Shown here: piece after piece, positions 1-8,892 of the stretch
Layout of the letters: each line of letters starts with the position of its first letter
Position numbering within the stretch: position 1 is the first letter of the stretch
Assembly: GCA_029851945.1 (NCBI GenBank)
Contig: JARKUZ010000067.1
Span: forward strand, 1 to 64,000
Length of the DNA stretch: 64,000 nt
Source of the DNA: Terrisporobacter sp.
Lineage (GTDB): Bacteria > Bacillota_A > Clostridia > Peptostreptococcales > Peptostreptococcaceae
Direction: 5' to 3'
Notes under the pieces: model-generated
Database searches by the model: none
The model's input: only the letters and a program-made list of their open reading frames with translations
Told to the model about the DNA's origin: nothing
Position numbers and translations under genes: made by a program

Positions 1-173
1 AAGCTAGAGTAGCTGCAGAACATGGAGCAACTCAAGGAAAGAAAGATTTAGCTACATTAGCTAAACAATTAAACTTAGATGCAATCCATGATACAGTTCA
101 TGAAATGTGCAAAGATGAAGCTAGACATGGTAGAGCATTTAAAGGATTATTAGATAGATATTTTTCTAAATAG
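1..173 (+). CDS. Rubrerythrin/NADH peroxidase, C-terminal fragment
   Basis: The window opens inside a reading frame in phase 3 that ends at the TAG at 171-173. The 56 visible residues carry a [10 protein letters not shown] motif, the EXXRH iron-ligand helix of the ferritin-like diiron domain, and end in LLDRYFSK. There is no rubredoxin domain after the diiron domain. That fits the 'reverse' rubrerythrins (NADH peroxidases) of clostridia, which carry rubredoxin at the N terminus, but the N terminus is outside the window so this is inference. Such proteins reduce hydrogen peroxide in the cytoplasm of anaerobes. The following DUF1540 gene starts 12 bases downstream, and its ribosome binding site overlaps this stop codon, so the two are probably co-transcribed. 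Confidence 0.8.
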   Translation, partial: ARVAAEHGATQGKKDLATLAKQLNLDAIHDTVHEMCKDEARHGRAFKGLLDRYFSK

Positions 174-185
174 GAGGTTATAAAA

Positions 186-509
186 ATGGCAAAAATCGAT
201 TGTAGTGTAACAAACTGCTCACATAATAAATCATCTATCTGTTATGCAAATATAGTTAATATTTCTGGAGGTGCAGCAGAAAAAGAATGTAATACTTGCT
301 GCGATAGCTTCCTTGATTATAAACATTATTCAAACTTAACTAATAATACTAATGATGCTGGTCCATGTGATGCACTAGTATGTTCAGTTGAAACTTGCGT
401 TTACAACAATAATAAAGCATGTACTGCAGATGGAATACAAGTAGATTTTCATGGAAATGAGCCAGTAATTTATACTGAAACAAATTGTGCTACATTTAAA
501 CATAAATAA
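186..509 (+). CDS. DUF1540 domain protein (two Cys-rich modules)
   Basis: A 107-residue protein built from two copies of the short Cys-rich DUF1540 module. The first begins at about residue 4 (IDCSVTNCSHNK) and the second at about residue 63 (LVCSVETCVYNN); each ends in a Cys-rich tail (CNTCCDSF, TNCATF). The spacing of cysteines suggests metal binding, but the function of the family is not established. Start ATG is preceded by TAGGAGGT with 7-base spacing. It lies directly behind a rubrerythrin-type gene, suggesting a role connected with oxidative stress or metals; this is inference from position only. A terminator hairpin follows at 541-566. Confidence 0.85.
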   Translation: MAKIDCSVTNCSHNKSSICYANIVNISGGAAEKECNTCCDSFLDYKHYSNLTNNTNDAGPCDALVCSVETCVYNNNKACTADGIQVDFHGNEPVIYTETNCATFKHK

Positions 510-540
510 TAAAATCAATTGATAACTTTACTTACACGAA

Positions 541-566
541 AAGGGAGTAACTCAATACTCCCTTTT
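541..566. terminator. Bidirectional rho-independent terminator
   Basis: Perfect 9-bp stem (AAGGGAGTA with TACTCCCTT) around a 6-base loop, with T residues after it and A residues before it. It lies between the convergent DUF1540 gene and the VOC gene and can serve both. Confidence 0.85.
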
Positions 567-568
567 AA

Positions 569-976
569 CTATTTTATATCTGTATCTCTTATCTCTATTT
601 CTGTTCCTTCTGGAGCTTTTATCTTAAATAAACTCTCACCTTCAACCTTATAAATTATTTCTCCATTTTTAGTTTTAAAATTATCATATCCAAGTTTTTT
701 AATCCTCTCATATTCATTTTCAACATTATCAACTAAAAATCCCATATGAACAGGACCAGCATTCAAAGAACTCCATTTTCTAAATTCATCTCCATTTTTT
801 GGAGTTTGTAGCTCTATCATAAAGTTCTCTAACTTTAACCAAGTATTGTACTCTCTATTATGAAAATTTTTACTTTCTTTTACTATCTCAAATCCTAGTA
901 TTCTTGTATAAAAATCTAATGATTCCTTATAATTTTCAGTTTGTATACAAATATGATGTATCATCTTTATAGTCAT
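569..976 (-). CDS. VOC-fold (glyoxalase/dioxygenase-like) protein
   Basis: A 135-residue single-domain protein of the vicinal-oxygen-chelate superfamily. It begins MIHHICIQTENYKESLDFY, the first beta-alpha unit with a His in the metal-ligand position. It continues with GPVHMGFLVDNVE (second half, another His) and ends with APEGTEIEIRD, the last metal-ligand Glu region. The metal site is therefore largely intact, so an enzyme of the lactoylglutathione lyase or dioxygenase type is likely, but the substrate cannot be read from sequence. The start is supported by an AAGGAGAT site. It appears to be a single-gene unit. Confidence 0.8.
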   Translation of the reverse strand: MTIKMIHHICIQTENYKESLDFYTRILGFEIVKESKNFHNREYNTWLKLENFMIELQTPKNGDEFRKWSSLNAGPVHMGFLVDNVENEYERIKKLGYDNFKTKNGEIIYKVEGESLFKIKAPEGTEIEIRDTDIK

Positions 977-1060
977 AGTTTATCTCCTTCTATTTTTTAT
1001 AGTTAACTATCATATTATATCAAATATTTGATGATATTATATTACTCTTATATTAGAATA

Positions 1061-1098
1061 AAAAAAGACAACTTACAAACTTGCAAGTTGTCTTTTTT
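1061..1098 (-). terminator. Terminator of copA
   Basis: Perfect 14-bp stem (1061-1074 with 1085-1098) closing a 10-base loop. The stem contains AAGACAACTT/AAGTTGTCTT flanked by A/T runs, giving a U tract on the minus-strand transcript. It lies just after the copA stop codon. Confidence 0.88.
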
Positions 1099-1099
1099 A

Positions 1100-3583
1100 T
1101 TATTTATCTACTTTAAAACTTTTTAATCTAAGAGCATTTAATAATACTGAAGTTGAGCTAAATGCCATAGCAAGTGCCGCTATTACTGGATTTAATAAGG
1201 GACCTCCAAATAAGTATAATACTCCTGCTGCAACAGGTATACCTATTACATTATATCCAAATGCCCAGAATAAATTTTCCTTTATATTTGTCATTGTCTT
1301 TTTACTTAATTTTATAGCTGTAGATACATCTAATAAATCACTTCTCATAAGAACTATATCAGCAGATTCCATGGCAACATCTGTACCACTTCCTATTGCT
1401 ATACCTATATCAGCTTGTGCTAATGCTGGAGCATCATTTATACCATCACCAACCATGGCAACAAACTTACCTTCTTCTTGAAGCTTTTTAACTTCGTTAG
1501 ACTTATCTTGTGGTAGAACTTCTGCTAAAACTCTATCAATACCTACTTGAGTAGCTATAGCTTGTGCTGTCTTTTTATTATCACCAGTTATCATAGCAAC
1601 TTCAATTCCCATTTCATGAAGTTTTTTAATAGCTTTTGCACTATTTTCTTTTACTATGTCCGCAACTGCTATTATACCTGCTATGTTATTATCTATGGCA
1701 ACATACATAGGAGTTTTACCTTGCCCTGCAAGTTCATCAGATTTTTTTTCAAGATTTAATATATCTATATTTTTACTATCCATTAATTTTTTATTTCCAA
1801 GTAATATATCTCTATTATCTAATATAACTTCTATACCATGTCCAGGTATAGCCATAAATTTATCTACTTTATAGAATCCTAAACTCTTTTCTTCACAATC
1901 TCTTACAATAGCTTCACCAAGTGGATGTTCAGAAGATTTCTCTGAACTAGCAGCCACTTTTAGTAATTCTTCTTCACCTATATTATTTGCTGTAATTATA
2001 TCAGTAACTACTGGTTTACCTTCAGTTATTGTTCCTGTTTTATCAAATACTATTGTGTTTATTTTGTGAGTAGTCTCTAAAGCTTCTCCGCCTTTTATAA
2101 GAATTCCATTTTCAGCACCTTTTCCTGTACCAACCATTATTGCTGTTGGTGTAGCAAGACCTAAAGCACATGGACAAGCAATGACTAATACAGCTATAAA
2201 TACTGTTAATGAGAATACTACTCCTTTGCCTGCCACAAACCATGATAATCCAGCAATTATGGCAATCACAACTACTACTGGTACAAAGTATCCAGAAATA
2301 ACATCAGCTAATTTAGCAATAGGAGCTTTAGACCCTTGAGCATCTTCAACTAATTTAATTATTTGAGATATAACTGTATCGCTGCCTATTTTTTCAGCTC
2401 TAAATTTAATAGTACCATTTTTATTAATGCTAGCTCCAACAACTGAACTTCCAGGATTTTTTTCTACCGGTATACTTTCACCTGTAAGCATTGATTCATC
2501 TACTGAAGTATATCCTTCTATAACAACTCCATCTACTGGTATTTTTGAACCGGGTTTAACTAATATAATATCTCCAACTTCAACTTCTTCTATCGGAATT
2601 TCTATTTCTTTGTCATCTTTAACTATAATTGCGGTCTTTGGACTAAGTCCCATTAATTTTTTTATAGCTTCTCCTGTTTTACCTTTAGCTCTTGATTCAA
2701 AATATTTTCCAAGTAAAACTAAAGTAATTATTACACCAGCACTTTCAAAGTACATATGATGTATCGCCATATGATCTCCATTATAAGCTAAATATAGTGA
2801 ATATAAACTATATATAAGGGCTGCTCCAGTACCTATAGTTATTAATGAATCCATAGTAGGAGATTTTGAAATCATAGATTTTACACCTTTAGAGTAAAAT
2901 TTATTTCCTGCTATTACTATTGGTATAGTTAACACTAATTGAATTAATCCAAAGTTAAGTGGATTTATATTAGGGTCAATTATTTTTGGTATAGGTAGTG
3001 GTCCTATTGGACCACCAATCATCTGCCCCATTGCTATATAAAATAATGGAACTGCAAATATGGCAGATACTACGAACTTAATGAATAAGTTTTTCATTTC
3101 TTTTTCTTTTCTTAATTTATCTTCATCAACTGATTTTTTACTTTCTATTTCTAATACTTTAAAACCAGCTTTTTGAATAGCTTCTTTTATTTCATATAAT
3201 TTTATTTTGCTTGGTATATAAGTTATAGATGCTTTTTCTGTTGCTAAATTAACTTGTACGCTCTCCACACCATCTAATTTTTTTACAGCTCTTTCTACTG
3301 CTTTTGCACAAGATGCACAAGTCATTCCTCCTATGGGAATTATCACATCTTTATTTTTTTCTTCTCTTATAATTCCAAAACCAGATTTTGCTATGGCATT
3401 TTCTATATCTTTACTTTTTACTTTTTCACTATTATAAGATATACTTAATTTTTCTGTTGCCATATTTACACTAGCTTCTACACTTTCATCTAATTTTCTA
3501 ACAGCTCTTTCTACTGCTTTTGCACAAGATGCGCAGGTCATACCACTTATTTTTATATCATCTTTAATTATATTTTCTGCCAT
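1100..3583 (-). CDS. copA: Copper-exporting P1B-type ATPase CopA
   Basis: An 827-residue heavy-metal P-type ATPase. Two N-terminal HMA domains each carry the metal site GMTCASC (Cys 17/20 and about residues 88-91). After them come the P1B membrane segments, the actuator loop TGES, the intramembrane CPC motif ([11 protein letters not shown]), the phosphorylated Asp in DKTGTITEG, the ATP-site motif SEHPLG, and the hinge motif [17 protein letters not shown] with GMTCASC domains is the Cu(I) export type (family knowledge); Ag(I) is also usually carried. It sits in the plasma membrane. The start is supported by GAAAGGAGAAA. It lies directly downstream of a two-component system gene pair, but a separate promoter with a direct repeat lies in the 102-base gap, so it is probably induced by metal through that regulator. 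Confidence 0.96.
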   Translation of the reverse strand: MAENIIKDDIKISGMTCASCAKAVERAVRKLDESVEASVNMATEKLSISYNSEKVKSKDIENAIAKSGFGIIREEKNKDVIIPIGGMTCASCAKAVERAVKKLDGVESVQVNLATEKASITYIPSKIKLYEIKEAIQKAGFKVLEIESKKSVDEDKLRKEKEMKNLFIKFVVSAIFAVPLFYIAMGQMIGGPIGPLPIPKIIDPNINPLNFGLIQLVLTIPIVIAGNKFYSKGVKSMISKSPTMDSLITIGTGAALIYSLYSLYLAYNGDHMAIHHMYFESAGVIITLVLLGKYFESRAKGKTGEAIKKLMGLSPKTAIIVKDDKEIEIPIEEVEVGDIILVKPGSKIPVDGVVIEGYTSVDESMLTGESIPVEKNPGSSVVGASINKNGTIKFRAEKIGSDTVISQIIKLVEDAQGSKAPIAKLADVISGYFVPVVVVIAIIAGLSWFVAGKGVVFSLTVFIAVLVIACPCALGLATPTAIMVGTGKGAENGILIKGGEALETTHKINTIVFDKTGTITEGKPVVTDIITANNIGEEELLKVAASSEKSSEHPLGEAIVRDCEEKSLGFYKVDKFMAIPGHGIEVILDNRDILLGNKKLMDSKNIDILNLEKKSDELAGQGKTPMYVAIDNNIAGIIAVADIVKENSAKAIKKLHEMGIEVAMITGDNKKTAQAIATQVGIDRVLAEVLPQDKSNEVKKLQEEGKFVAMVGDGINDAPALAQADIGIAIGSGTDVAMESADIVLMRSDLLDVSTAIKLSKKTMTNIKENLFWAFGYNVIGIPVAAGVLYLFGGPLLNPVIAALAMAFSSTSVLLNALRLKSFKVDK

Positions 3584-3650
3584 GATTTTTCTCCTTTCAA
3601 GTTTTTTAAATATACAATATAAACTTAATTACTTATCCTATTTGTATCTT

Positions 3651-3677
3651 ATTATAACTTTGTGAATATTTTATGAA
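3651..3677 (-). promoter_or_regulatory. copA promoter with 11-bp direct repeat
   Basis: On the minus strand the gap upstream of copA reads TTCATAAAATA then TTCACAAAGTT, two half sites (3670-3677 and 3659-3666) with an 11-bp period. They run directly into a perfect -10 hexamer TATAAT at 3651-3656. Direct repeats one helical turn apart over the -35 region are typical of OmpR-family activators. The adjacent response regulator is the obvious candidate, by inference. The predicted leader is about 60 bases. Confidence 0.5.
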
Positions 3678-3685
3678 GGTAATTT

Positions 3686-4801
3686 TTATTTATTTGGAAT
3701 AGTAATTATAAATTCACTTCCAACATTTACTTCACTTTTTACTTCTATATTTCCGCCATGTAAATCGATTATGGATTTACATATGGTAAGACCTACTCCA
3801 GTACCTCCCGTATTTCTACTTCTAGACTTATCTACTCTATAAAATCTTTCAAAAATATAGTCTACGCTTTCATTTGGTATACCTATACCATTGTCTTTCA
3901 CACTTATTTTCATTAAATCATCGATTTTATATAATTTAATAAAAATTTCACCATTATTATTAGTATATCTAATCGCATTAGAAATTAAGTTTATTATTAC
4001 TTGAGAAATTTTTTCTTTATCTATAAAAGCACTTAATTCTTCTAAATTTGAATTAATCTTTATATTTTTTTCTAAAGCATAGCTTTCATTATTATAAATA
4101 ATATTTTTTACAAGCTGTTTTAAATCGACCTCACTTATGTCTAACTTACTTTCTTCGCTATCAAATTTAGCAAGATTTTTAAGCTGATTTACTAAATGGC
4201 TAATTCTTATTACTTCTTCATTTACACTAATTAATCTTTCTTCACTTGGCTCCCATATACCATCAATCATAGCTTCTAAATGTGTCTGAATACTTGTAAG
4301 TGGTGTTCTTAACTCATGAGAAATATCAGATGTTAATCTCTTTCTCATATTTTCCATATTGTATAACTCTTTAGATAAATTATTTATTGAATTAATAAGA
4401 TTGTCTATCTCTACAATAGAACTCTCATATTCTAAAGTTTGATCATAACCGCCTTTTTTTATAGAATCTGTCATTTTTGATACTACTATTATTGGCTTAG
4501 AAATCTGTTGTGATAAAAATATAGAAATCGATATAACAACTATAATCATTATTAAAGAAATCCCTATAATTACATTATTTATATCTCTTAAATAAGCATC
4601 TCTTATTTGATTTATGCCATTTAATACTTCTCCATTAGTAATCGTATTATAATGGTGTAAAAATTTATTTTCTACAGTTAAATTTATACTAACTGCCATA
4701 ATTATAATTATAGCCATCATGGTTAATGCCAAATAAAATAGTAGTTTTTTATTTAAATTTAATTTTCTTTTTTTAAATTCCAAGTTTGTACCCCACTCCA
4801 T
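3686..4801 (-). CDS. Sensor histidine kinase (HAMP, HisKA, HATPase)
   Basis: A 371-residue membrane kinase. Transmembrane helices lie near residues 20-43 and 77-96, separated by only about 33 extracytoplasmic residues. A HAMP linker follows, then HisKA with SHELRTPLTSI (phospho-accepting His), then the ATP-binding domain with N box NLISNAIRYT, G1 DNGIGIP, F box FYRVDK and G2 GGTGVGL. The small sensor loop has no Cys-rich site, but holds two adjacent His (FLHHY) that could bind metal; this is speculative. The ATG at 4801 overlaps the response regulator gene by 29 bases. A TTG seven codons in, preceded by GGAGTGGGG, is an alternative start. Position beside copA suggests metal sensing (CusS/CopS-like). 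Confidence 0.9.
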   Translation of the reverse strand: MEWGTNLEFKKRKLNLNKKLLFYLALTMMAIIIIMAVSINLTVENKFLHHYNTITNGEVLNGINQIRDAYLRDINNVIIGISLIMIIVVISISIFLSQQISKPIIVVSKMTDSIKKGGYDQTLEYESSIVEIDNLINSINNLSKELYNMENMRKRLTSDISHELRTPLTSIQTHLEAMIDGIWEPSEERLISVNEEVIRISHLVNQLKNLAKFDSEESKLDISEVDLKQLVKNIIYNNESYALEKNIKINSNLEELSAFIDKEKISQVIINLISNAIRYTNNNGEIFIKLYKIDDLMKISVKDNGIGIPNESVDYIFERFYRVDKSRSRNTGGTGVGLTICKSIIDLHGGNIEVKSEVNVGSEFIITIPNK

Positions 4802-5444
4802 AAACAGTTTGAATTATCCTTGATTTTTTTGTATCTATTTCTATCTTTTGTCTTAAGTTTTTAATATGAGCATCAATAATTCTATCTATTTTTTCATAAT
4901 AATCATCCATCACCAATTCTAATAATTCTTCTCTTGTAAAGATTTTCTTTGGATTTTGTACTAAAAGTAATAGTATTTTATATTCTGTATTAGTTAAATA
5001 AACTGTTCTTCCTCTTATTTCTACCTCATGAGATAAAGTATTAATCTTTATTTCATCTTTAATTCTTAAAACATCTTCATTTTTTTCCATTTTTCTAAAT
5101 ACAGCCTTTATTCTAAGAATTAATTCTTTAACATTAAAAGGCTTACAAACATAATCATCACAACCTAAATTAAATCCATCAATTTTATCATCATCCTCAG
5201 TTTTTGCCGTAAGCATTATAATATGTACTAAAGATGTTTCTCTTATTTTTTTACACACTTCTTCTCCGCTTATATCTGGTAACATTCTATCTAAAATAAC
5301 TAAATCAAATTCATTATTATCAAATAAATCTATAGCTTCTTTTCCATCATGAGCCACCTTAGTATTATATCCTTCTTTATCTAAATAGGCTTTTACAACC
5401 TCTGTTATTTTTTTCTCATCATCTACTAATAGTATATTAAACAT
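4773..5444 (-). CDS. OmpR-family response regulator
   Basis: A 223-residue regulator. The receiver domain (about 1-115) has the acidic pair DDE at 8-10, the phosphorylated Asp in DLVILDRMLPD, a Thr/Lys switch (MLTAKTEDD and VCKPFN). The C-terminal winged helix (about 125-223) ends in RIIQTVYGVGYKLGI, the usual OmpR/PhoB ending. The start is supported by GGGAGGAG. Gene order is regulator then kinase with overlapping ends, which implies translational coupling. It is divergent from the HMA-fused membrane protein gene and upstream of copA, so I infer that it controls both; no operator for it has been proven. Confidence 0.92.
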   Translation of the reverse strand: MFNILLVDDEKKITEVVKAYLDKEGYNTKVAHDGKEAIDLFDNNEFDLVILDRMLPDISGEEVCKKIRETSLVHIIMLTAKTEDDDKIDGFNLGCDDYVCKPFNVKELILRIKAVFRKMEKNEDVLRIKDEIKINTLSHEVEIRGRTVYLTNTEYKILLLLVQNPKKIFTREELLELVMDDYYEKIDRIIDAHIKNLRQKIEIDTKKSRIIQTVYGVGYKLGI

Positions 5445-5486
5445 AACTCCTCCCTTAAACTTCTTATATTTTTACAATATCATATA

Positions 5487-5567
5487 ATTATAGATTTTTT
5501 ATGAATTTTTATATATAATATTTTCATTTATATTCTTCATTATTTTTTCATAATTTTAGAGTATAAT
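5487..5567. promoter_or_regulatory. Divergent promoter region with TTCAT repeats
   Basis: This gap holds promoters for both directions. Rightward: TTCATTATTTT (from 5536) and TTCATAATTTT (from 5547), an 11-bp-spaced direct repeat, followed by -10 TATAAT at 5562-5567. Leftward: TTCATAAA (minus strand, 5498-5505) upstream of -10 TATAAT at 5487-5492. The same TTCATAAA element occurs before copA. The region is very AT-rich, so chance resemblance is a real risk. Confidence 0.42.
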
Positions 5568-5608
5568 ATATATGTTATTAATTTAAAATAATAAATTAAG
5601 GAGAAAAT

Positions 5609-6547
5609 ATGAGTAAAATCACTAAATTTTTTGATGTATATGGTATGAAATGCCACTCTTGTGAATCTACTGTTGAACATGAAATTAATCAACTATCTGG
5701 TATATCAAGTATTCAGGCTGATTATAAAAATTCAATGGTAATCGTTACTTATGATAATGAACTGTGTAGTGATATTGAAATATTAAACGCAATAAAAAAT
5801 TGTGGTTTTTCAAATAAAAATAATTTATTATTAAAAGTTTTAGGTCTTAGTATATTAGTTATATCTATGTTTTTCCTGGGAAATAATCCATTAATAGGTA
5901 CTAGTACCTCTTATATACTAAATGAAACTTCCTTTTTTATGTTGTTTGCACTAGGTATATTTACATCATTTCATTGTATAGGTATGTGCGGCGGAATAAT
6001 TTTAATCCAAACATTTAATAATTATGACAAAATATCATCTTTAAAGTCATCCTTTTTATATAATTTAGGACGTGTCATTTCTTATACTATTTTGGGTGGG
6101 ATTATAGGTGCATTAGGTTCTGTATTTGCTTCATCAACAAAAATACAAAGTCTAATTCAACTTATTGCAGCTTTATTTATGATAATATCTGGATTAAATA
6201 TGATAGGTATTAAATTATTCAAAAAATTTACTTTACCTTCTATTTTCAATAAAAGTACATGTGTCAATAATCATAAAAATCCTTTTATTATAGGTTACTT
6301 AAATGGTTTCTTACCTTGTGGTCCACTTCAAACTATGCAGCTTTATGCTTTATCTAGTGGAAGTTTTATAATGGGAGCTTCTTCTATGTTTGTATTTTCA
6401 CTTGGTACTGTACCAGTTATGCTTGGCTTTGGATATTTATCTTCCAAAATTAGTGAAAGGTATAGCGATAGAGTTCTTAAGTATGCTGGACTTTTAATAA
6501 TTATATTTGGACTTTTTATGATAAAACGTAGCATTTCAATTATCTAA
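5609..6547 (+). CDS. HMA domain fused to DsbD/UreH-like membrane domain
   Basis: A 312-residue protein. Residues 1-70 form a heavy-metal-associated domain with metal site GMKCHSCE. The rest is a six-helix membrane domain of the 'sulfite exporter TauE/SafE' or DsbD_2/UreH-like type, with the hallmark FTSFHCIGMCGG and a second Cys in LNGFLPCGPLQ. The paired intramembrane Cys could move electrons or metal, as in DsbD/CcdA. The HMA domain and copA nearby argue for a role in copper handling or export (inference). The start is supported by TTAAGGAGAAAAT. It is transcribed away from the two-component genes from its own promoter. Confidence 0.85.
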   Translation: MSKITKFFDVYGMKCHSCESTVEHEINQLSGISSIQADYKNSMVIVTYDNELCSDIEILNAIKNCGFSNKNNLLLKVLGLSILVISMFFLGNNPLIGTSTSYILNETSFFMLFALGIFTSFHCIGMCGGIILIQTFNNYDKISSLKSSFLYNLGRVISYTILGGIIGALGSVFASSTKIQSLIQLIAALFMIISGLNMIGIKLFKKFTLPSIFNKSTCVNNHKNPFIIGYLNGFLPCGPLQTMQLYALSSGSFIMGASSMFVFSLGTVPVMLGFGYLSSKISERYSDRVLKYAGLLIIIFGLFMIKRSISII

Positions 6548-6570
6548 TATTATAATAAATATATTTTATA

Positions 6571-6609
6571 AAGAGATATTATCTTCATTTTAATAGGATA
6601 ATACCTCTT
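6571..6609. terminator. Hairpin after HMA-membrane gene
   Basis: A 13-bp stem with one mismatch (6571-6583 with 6597-6609; AAGAGATATTATC with GATAATACCTCTT). U tracts on either side are weak. It sits between two convergent genes and is a probable, not certain, terminator. Confidence 0.45.
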
Positions 6610-6627
6610 CATAAATTTATCAAAAAA

Positions 6628-7254
6628 TTAAATCATCTTTTCTACTATTAAGGTTAAATCCACTATCATAATTTGATTCAATACTGACTTATCAAAGTCA
6701 AACTCATCAAGAACTATATTTATCTTATATGGTAAATCTTTTTTTATTGATTTTAACCTTCTTCCTTGTATCGTCTTAACTATGTCTTCACTTTGCTCAT
6801 CTATAATTTGGGATACAAAAATTGTGTCTTCTATATTAAATATCTCTTCCCCATTTCCAACAATAGAAAACTTCACTTTAGATATATCTCCCTCTTTAGC
6901 AAAACTATTATATTTAAAACTATATTTCAAAGAAAGATATATGTTATAAATTCCTGAATCATTAATTACTAAAGTATCATTAGGTATTTGAAGAGCACTT
7001 GATTCTATTTCACAACCTGCTGTATTTATTTCTATTGGCACTGCAGTAAGATATAAATTATTTAATTCAGTCATTACTTGGAAAAGTGTAGGATCATTAA
7101 CTTGAACTAGAGAAATATCTTTAGGTCTTAAATAACAACAGTCTTTATTGTTATAACATTCCTCACCACATTTACATAAACATATTTCTTTACATCTACA
7201 TGGGCATGGAGTTTGATTTTTTTTATTTAAATTGCTATCTATATTTTCATTCAT
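6628..7254 (-). CDS. Hypothetical protein, Cys-rich head and beta-rich tail
   Basis: A 208-residue protein I do not recognise. The N terminus is hydrophilic, then residues 17-40 contain nine Cys (CPCRCKEICLCKCGEEC then NNKDCC). The rest (about 50-208) alternates short hydrophobic strands with turns (TLVINDSGIYNIYLSLKY; KVKFSIVGNGEEIF; IMIVDLTLIVEKMI). This resembles the jelly-roll tails of clostridial and Bacillus spore-surface or BclA-type proteins, but that is a fold impression only. There is no signal peptide. Cys-rich heads plus a sandwich domain would suit a cross-linked coat or exosporium component. Its flanks are unrelated genes, and it has its own region upstream with no obvious operon partner. 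Confidence 0.6.
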   Translation of the reverse strand: MNENIDSNLNKKNQTPCPCRCKEICLCKCGEECYNNKDCCYLRPKDISLVQVNDPTLFQVMTELNNLYLTAVPIEINTAGCEIESSALQIPNDTLVINDSGIYNIYLSLKYSFKYNSFAKEGDISKVKFSIVGNGEEIFNIEDTIFVSQIIDEQSEDIVKTIQGRRLKSIKKDLPYKINIVLDEFDFDKSVLNQIMIVDLTLIVEKMI

Positions 7255-7414
7255 ATTAATTAATTCAACTCCTTTATATATGATATATAAGTATTATCTT
7301 TATTTATACACTTCTACAATATTTTATTACTTTTAGTCCTATTTAGTGACATAATTAGATGAAATGTTTATGTTTTTAACTCTTATATCATATTAAACCA
7401 TATTATTTTTATAC

Positions 7415-7486
7415 AAAAAGAAAGTCGATAGTTTCTGATGTTTTATTAATACAATATCAGAAGCTATCGGCTCTCTTTCTTTTTAT
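7415..7486. terminator. Long terminator hairpin
   Basis: AAAAAGAAAG plus TCGATAGTTTCTGAT pairs with ATCAGAAGCTATCGG plus CTTTCTTTTT (about 7415-7439 with 7455-7485), leaving a small bulge. It is flanked by A runs before and T runs after, so it can act in both directions. It lies downstream of the cytidylate-kinase-like gene. Confidence 0.8.
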
Positions 7487-7512
7487 ATTGTTAAATATAT
7501 TTGGATACAAAT

Positions 7513-8109
7513 TTATTTAAATTTTTTCTCTACAAAATCTATTATTATTCTAGTAGCTTCATCAATTCCCATGAAACTTGTATCTAGGCAAATATGATAA
7601 TGCTTTGAGTCTCCCCAAGTGTAGTCCGTATAATATTTATAATAAGATGCTCTCTCTTTATCTATTTTTTTTACTACATTTTTACTTACTTCTTCTTTTA
7701 TTCCATGTTCATGTATTGCTCTTTGTTTTCTAAATTCAAAATCTCCATGAACAAATATATTAACTACATTATCAAAATCTCTAAGTGCATAATTAGCAGC
7801 TCTTCCTATAAATATACATGACTGCTTTTGAGCTAATTTTTGCATTAAATTAAATTGTTTTAAAAATAATTGATGGTTTATTGGAAGTGAATTTGTACAA
7901 GAATCAAACCCAAAATAACTTAATACCTTCAAAGGCTTTTCATCATATTTTTCAAAGTATTCTTTACAATACCCACTTTCTTTTGCTACTAAAGTTAACA
8001 ACTCTTTGTCATAACATTCAATCCCAAAATATTTTGATAGCCTTCTTCCAATTTCTCCTCCACCACTACCATATTCTCTACCAATAGTTATTACAAACTT
8101 GTCTTTCAT
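7513..8109 (-). CDS. Cytidylate kinase-like family protein
   Basis: A 198-residue P-loop protein of the cytidylate-kinase-like family. The N terminus is VITIGREYGSGGGEIGRRL, a P-loop of the form GREYGSGG. Further in are YDKELL, an IFIGRAANYAL helix and a C-terminal IIDFVEKKF. Family members resemble CMP kinase but their true substrate is usually unknown. I place the start at the ATG at 8109 because GGTGGGGGG lies six bases before it; an in-frame GTG five codons upstream (8124) overlaps that ribosome binding site. The HAD phosphatase gene lies 53 bases upstream on the same strand, so an operon is likely. Confidence 0.85.
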   Translation of the reverse strand: MKDKFVITIGREYGSGGGEIGRRLSKYFGIECYDKELLTLVAKESGYCKEYFEKYDEKPLKVLSYFGFDSCTNSLPINHQLFLKQFNLMQKLAQKQSCIFIGRAANYALRDFDNVVNIFVHGDFEFRKQRAIHEHGIKEEVSKNVVKKIDKERASYYKYYTDYTWGDSKHYHICLDTSFMGIDEATRIIIDFVEKKFK

Positions 8110-8162
8110 AGTATTACCCCCCACCTTATTATTAATTATTAAAAGTTATATATCAAATTTTC

Positions 8163-8807
8163 TTAAATAACATCTAATATTTTAGATAGTTTTTCTACTA
8201 TTTTTATATGGTTATATTTTTCAAACTCATCTTTTGATGTTGTTCCTGTGGTAACTGCAATAAAGTCAATATTTGCATTCTCAGCTGCCGTAGCATCTAT
8301 ATAGCTATCTCCAACGTATAATACTTCTTCTTTATCACAATTAAAATATTCAATTGCCATATTTAATCCTTCTGGGTCTGGTTTATGAGTTGAAACATTC
8401 TCATACCCTATAACATAATCTATGTATTGATAACAGTCTAAGTGATTTAAAATTTTTATGATTCTTTCTCCCATTCTACTAGATACTATGCCTATTTTTA
8501 TATCTTTTTCCTTTAATTTTTTTAAAGTATCTATAGTATCGTCAAATAAAACTGTATTTTTTACTGTTATTTCATCAGATTTTGATTTATAAATATCTAC
8601 AAATTCTTTTATTTTCACTTCATCTTCTATTTCAGTTAAAGTTTTAAATGCGTTATCTAAAGTCATACCTATAGTTTTAATTGCTTTTTCTCTATCATAA
8701 CAATCTAAGTTCATCATTGAAAAAGTATGCTTAAAACATTCAGTTATAGGCATAGTAGCATCTGCTAAAGTGTAATCAAAATCAAATAAACATAATCTAT
8801 ATTTCAT
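8163..8807 (-). CDS. HAD-family phosphatase (phosphoglycolate phosphatase-like)
   Basis: A 214-residue HAD hydrolase. Motif I is LFDFDYTLAD (nucleophile DxD), the cap is alpha-helical (about 18-80), motif II is GIVSSR, motif III Lys lies in VSTHKPDP, and motif IV is VLYVGDSYIDATAA. This arrangement matches phosphoglycolate phosphatase/PpaX-type proteins; the real substrate is not given by sequence. I place the start at 8807 because GGGGGAT immediately precedes it; an ATG four codons upstream (8819) would put that ribosome binding site inside the gene. It probably shares a transcript with the kinase-like gene downstream. Confidence 0.88.
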   Translation of the reverse strand: MKYRLCLFDFDYTLADATMPITECFKHTFSMMNLDCYDREKAIKTIGMTLDNAFKTLTEIEDEVKIKEFVDIYKSKSDEITVKNTVLFDDTIDTLKKLKEKDIKIGIVSSRMGERIIKILNHLDCYQYIDYVIGYENVSTHKPDPEGLNMAIEYFNCDKEEVLYVGDSYIDATAAENANIDFIAVTTGTTSKDEFEKYNHIKIVEKLSKILDVI

Positions 8808-8852
8808 CTTATCCCCCATTTTTTGTCATTTATTATTAATAATAACATAAAT

Positions 8853-8877
8853 AAAGAAGGTCATTAACCTTCTTTTA
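8853..8877 (-). terminator. Terminator of the CPBP protease gene
   Basis: A 9-bp stem (AAAGAAGGT 8853-8861 with ACCTTCTTT 8867-8875) around a 5-base loop, with T residues around it. It lies between the CPBP gene end and the HAD gene start. Confidence 0.75.
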
Positions 8878-8892
8878 ATATTTTTCTAATAT

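Noticed and set aside
1547..2759. Open frames on the plus strand inside copA
   Set aside because: They are the antisense of a complete, motif-rich CopA and have no ribosome binding sites or recognisable content.
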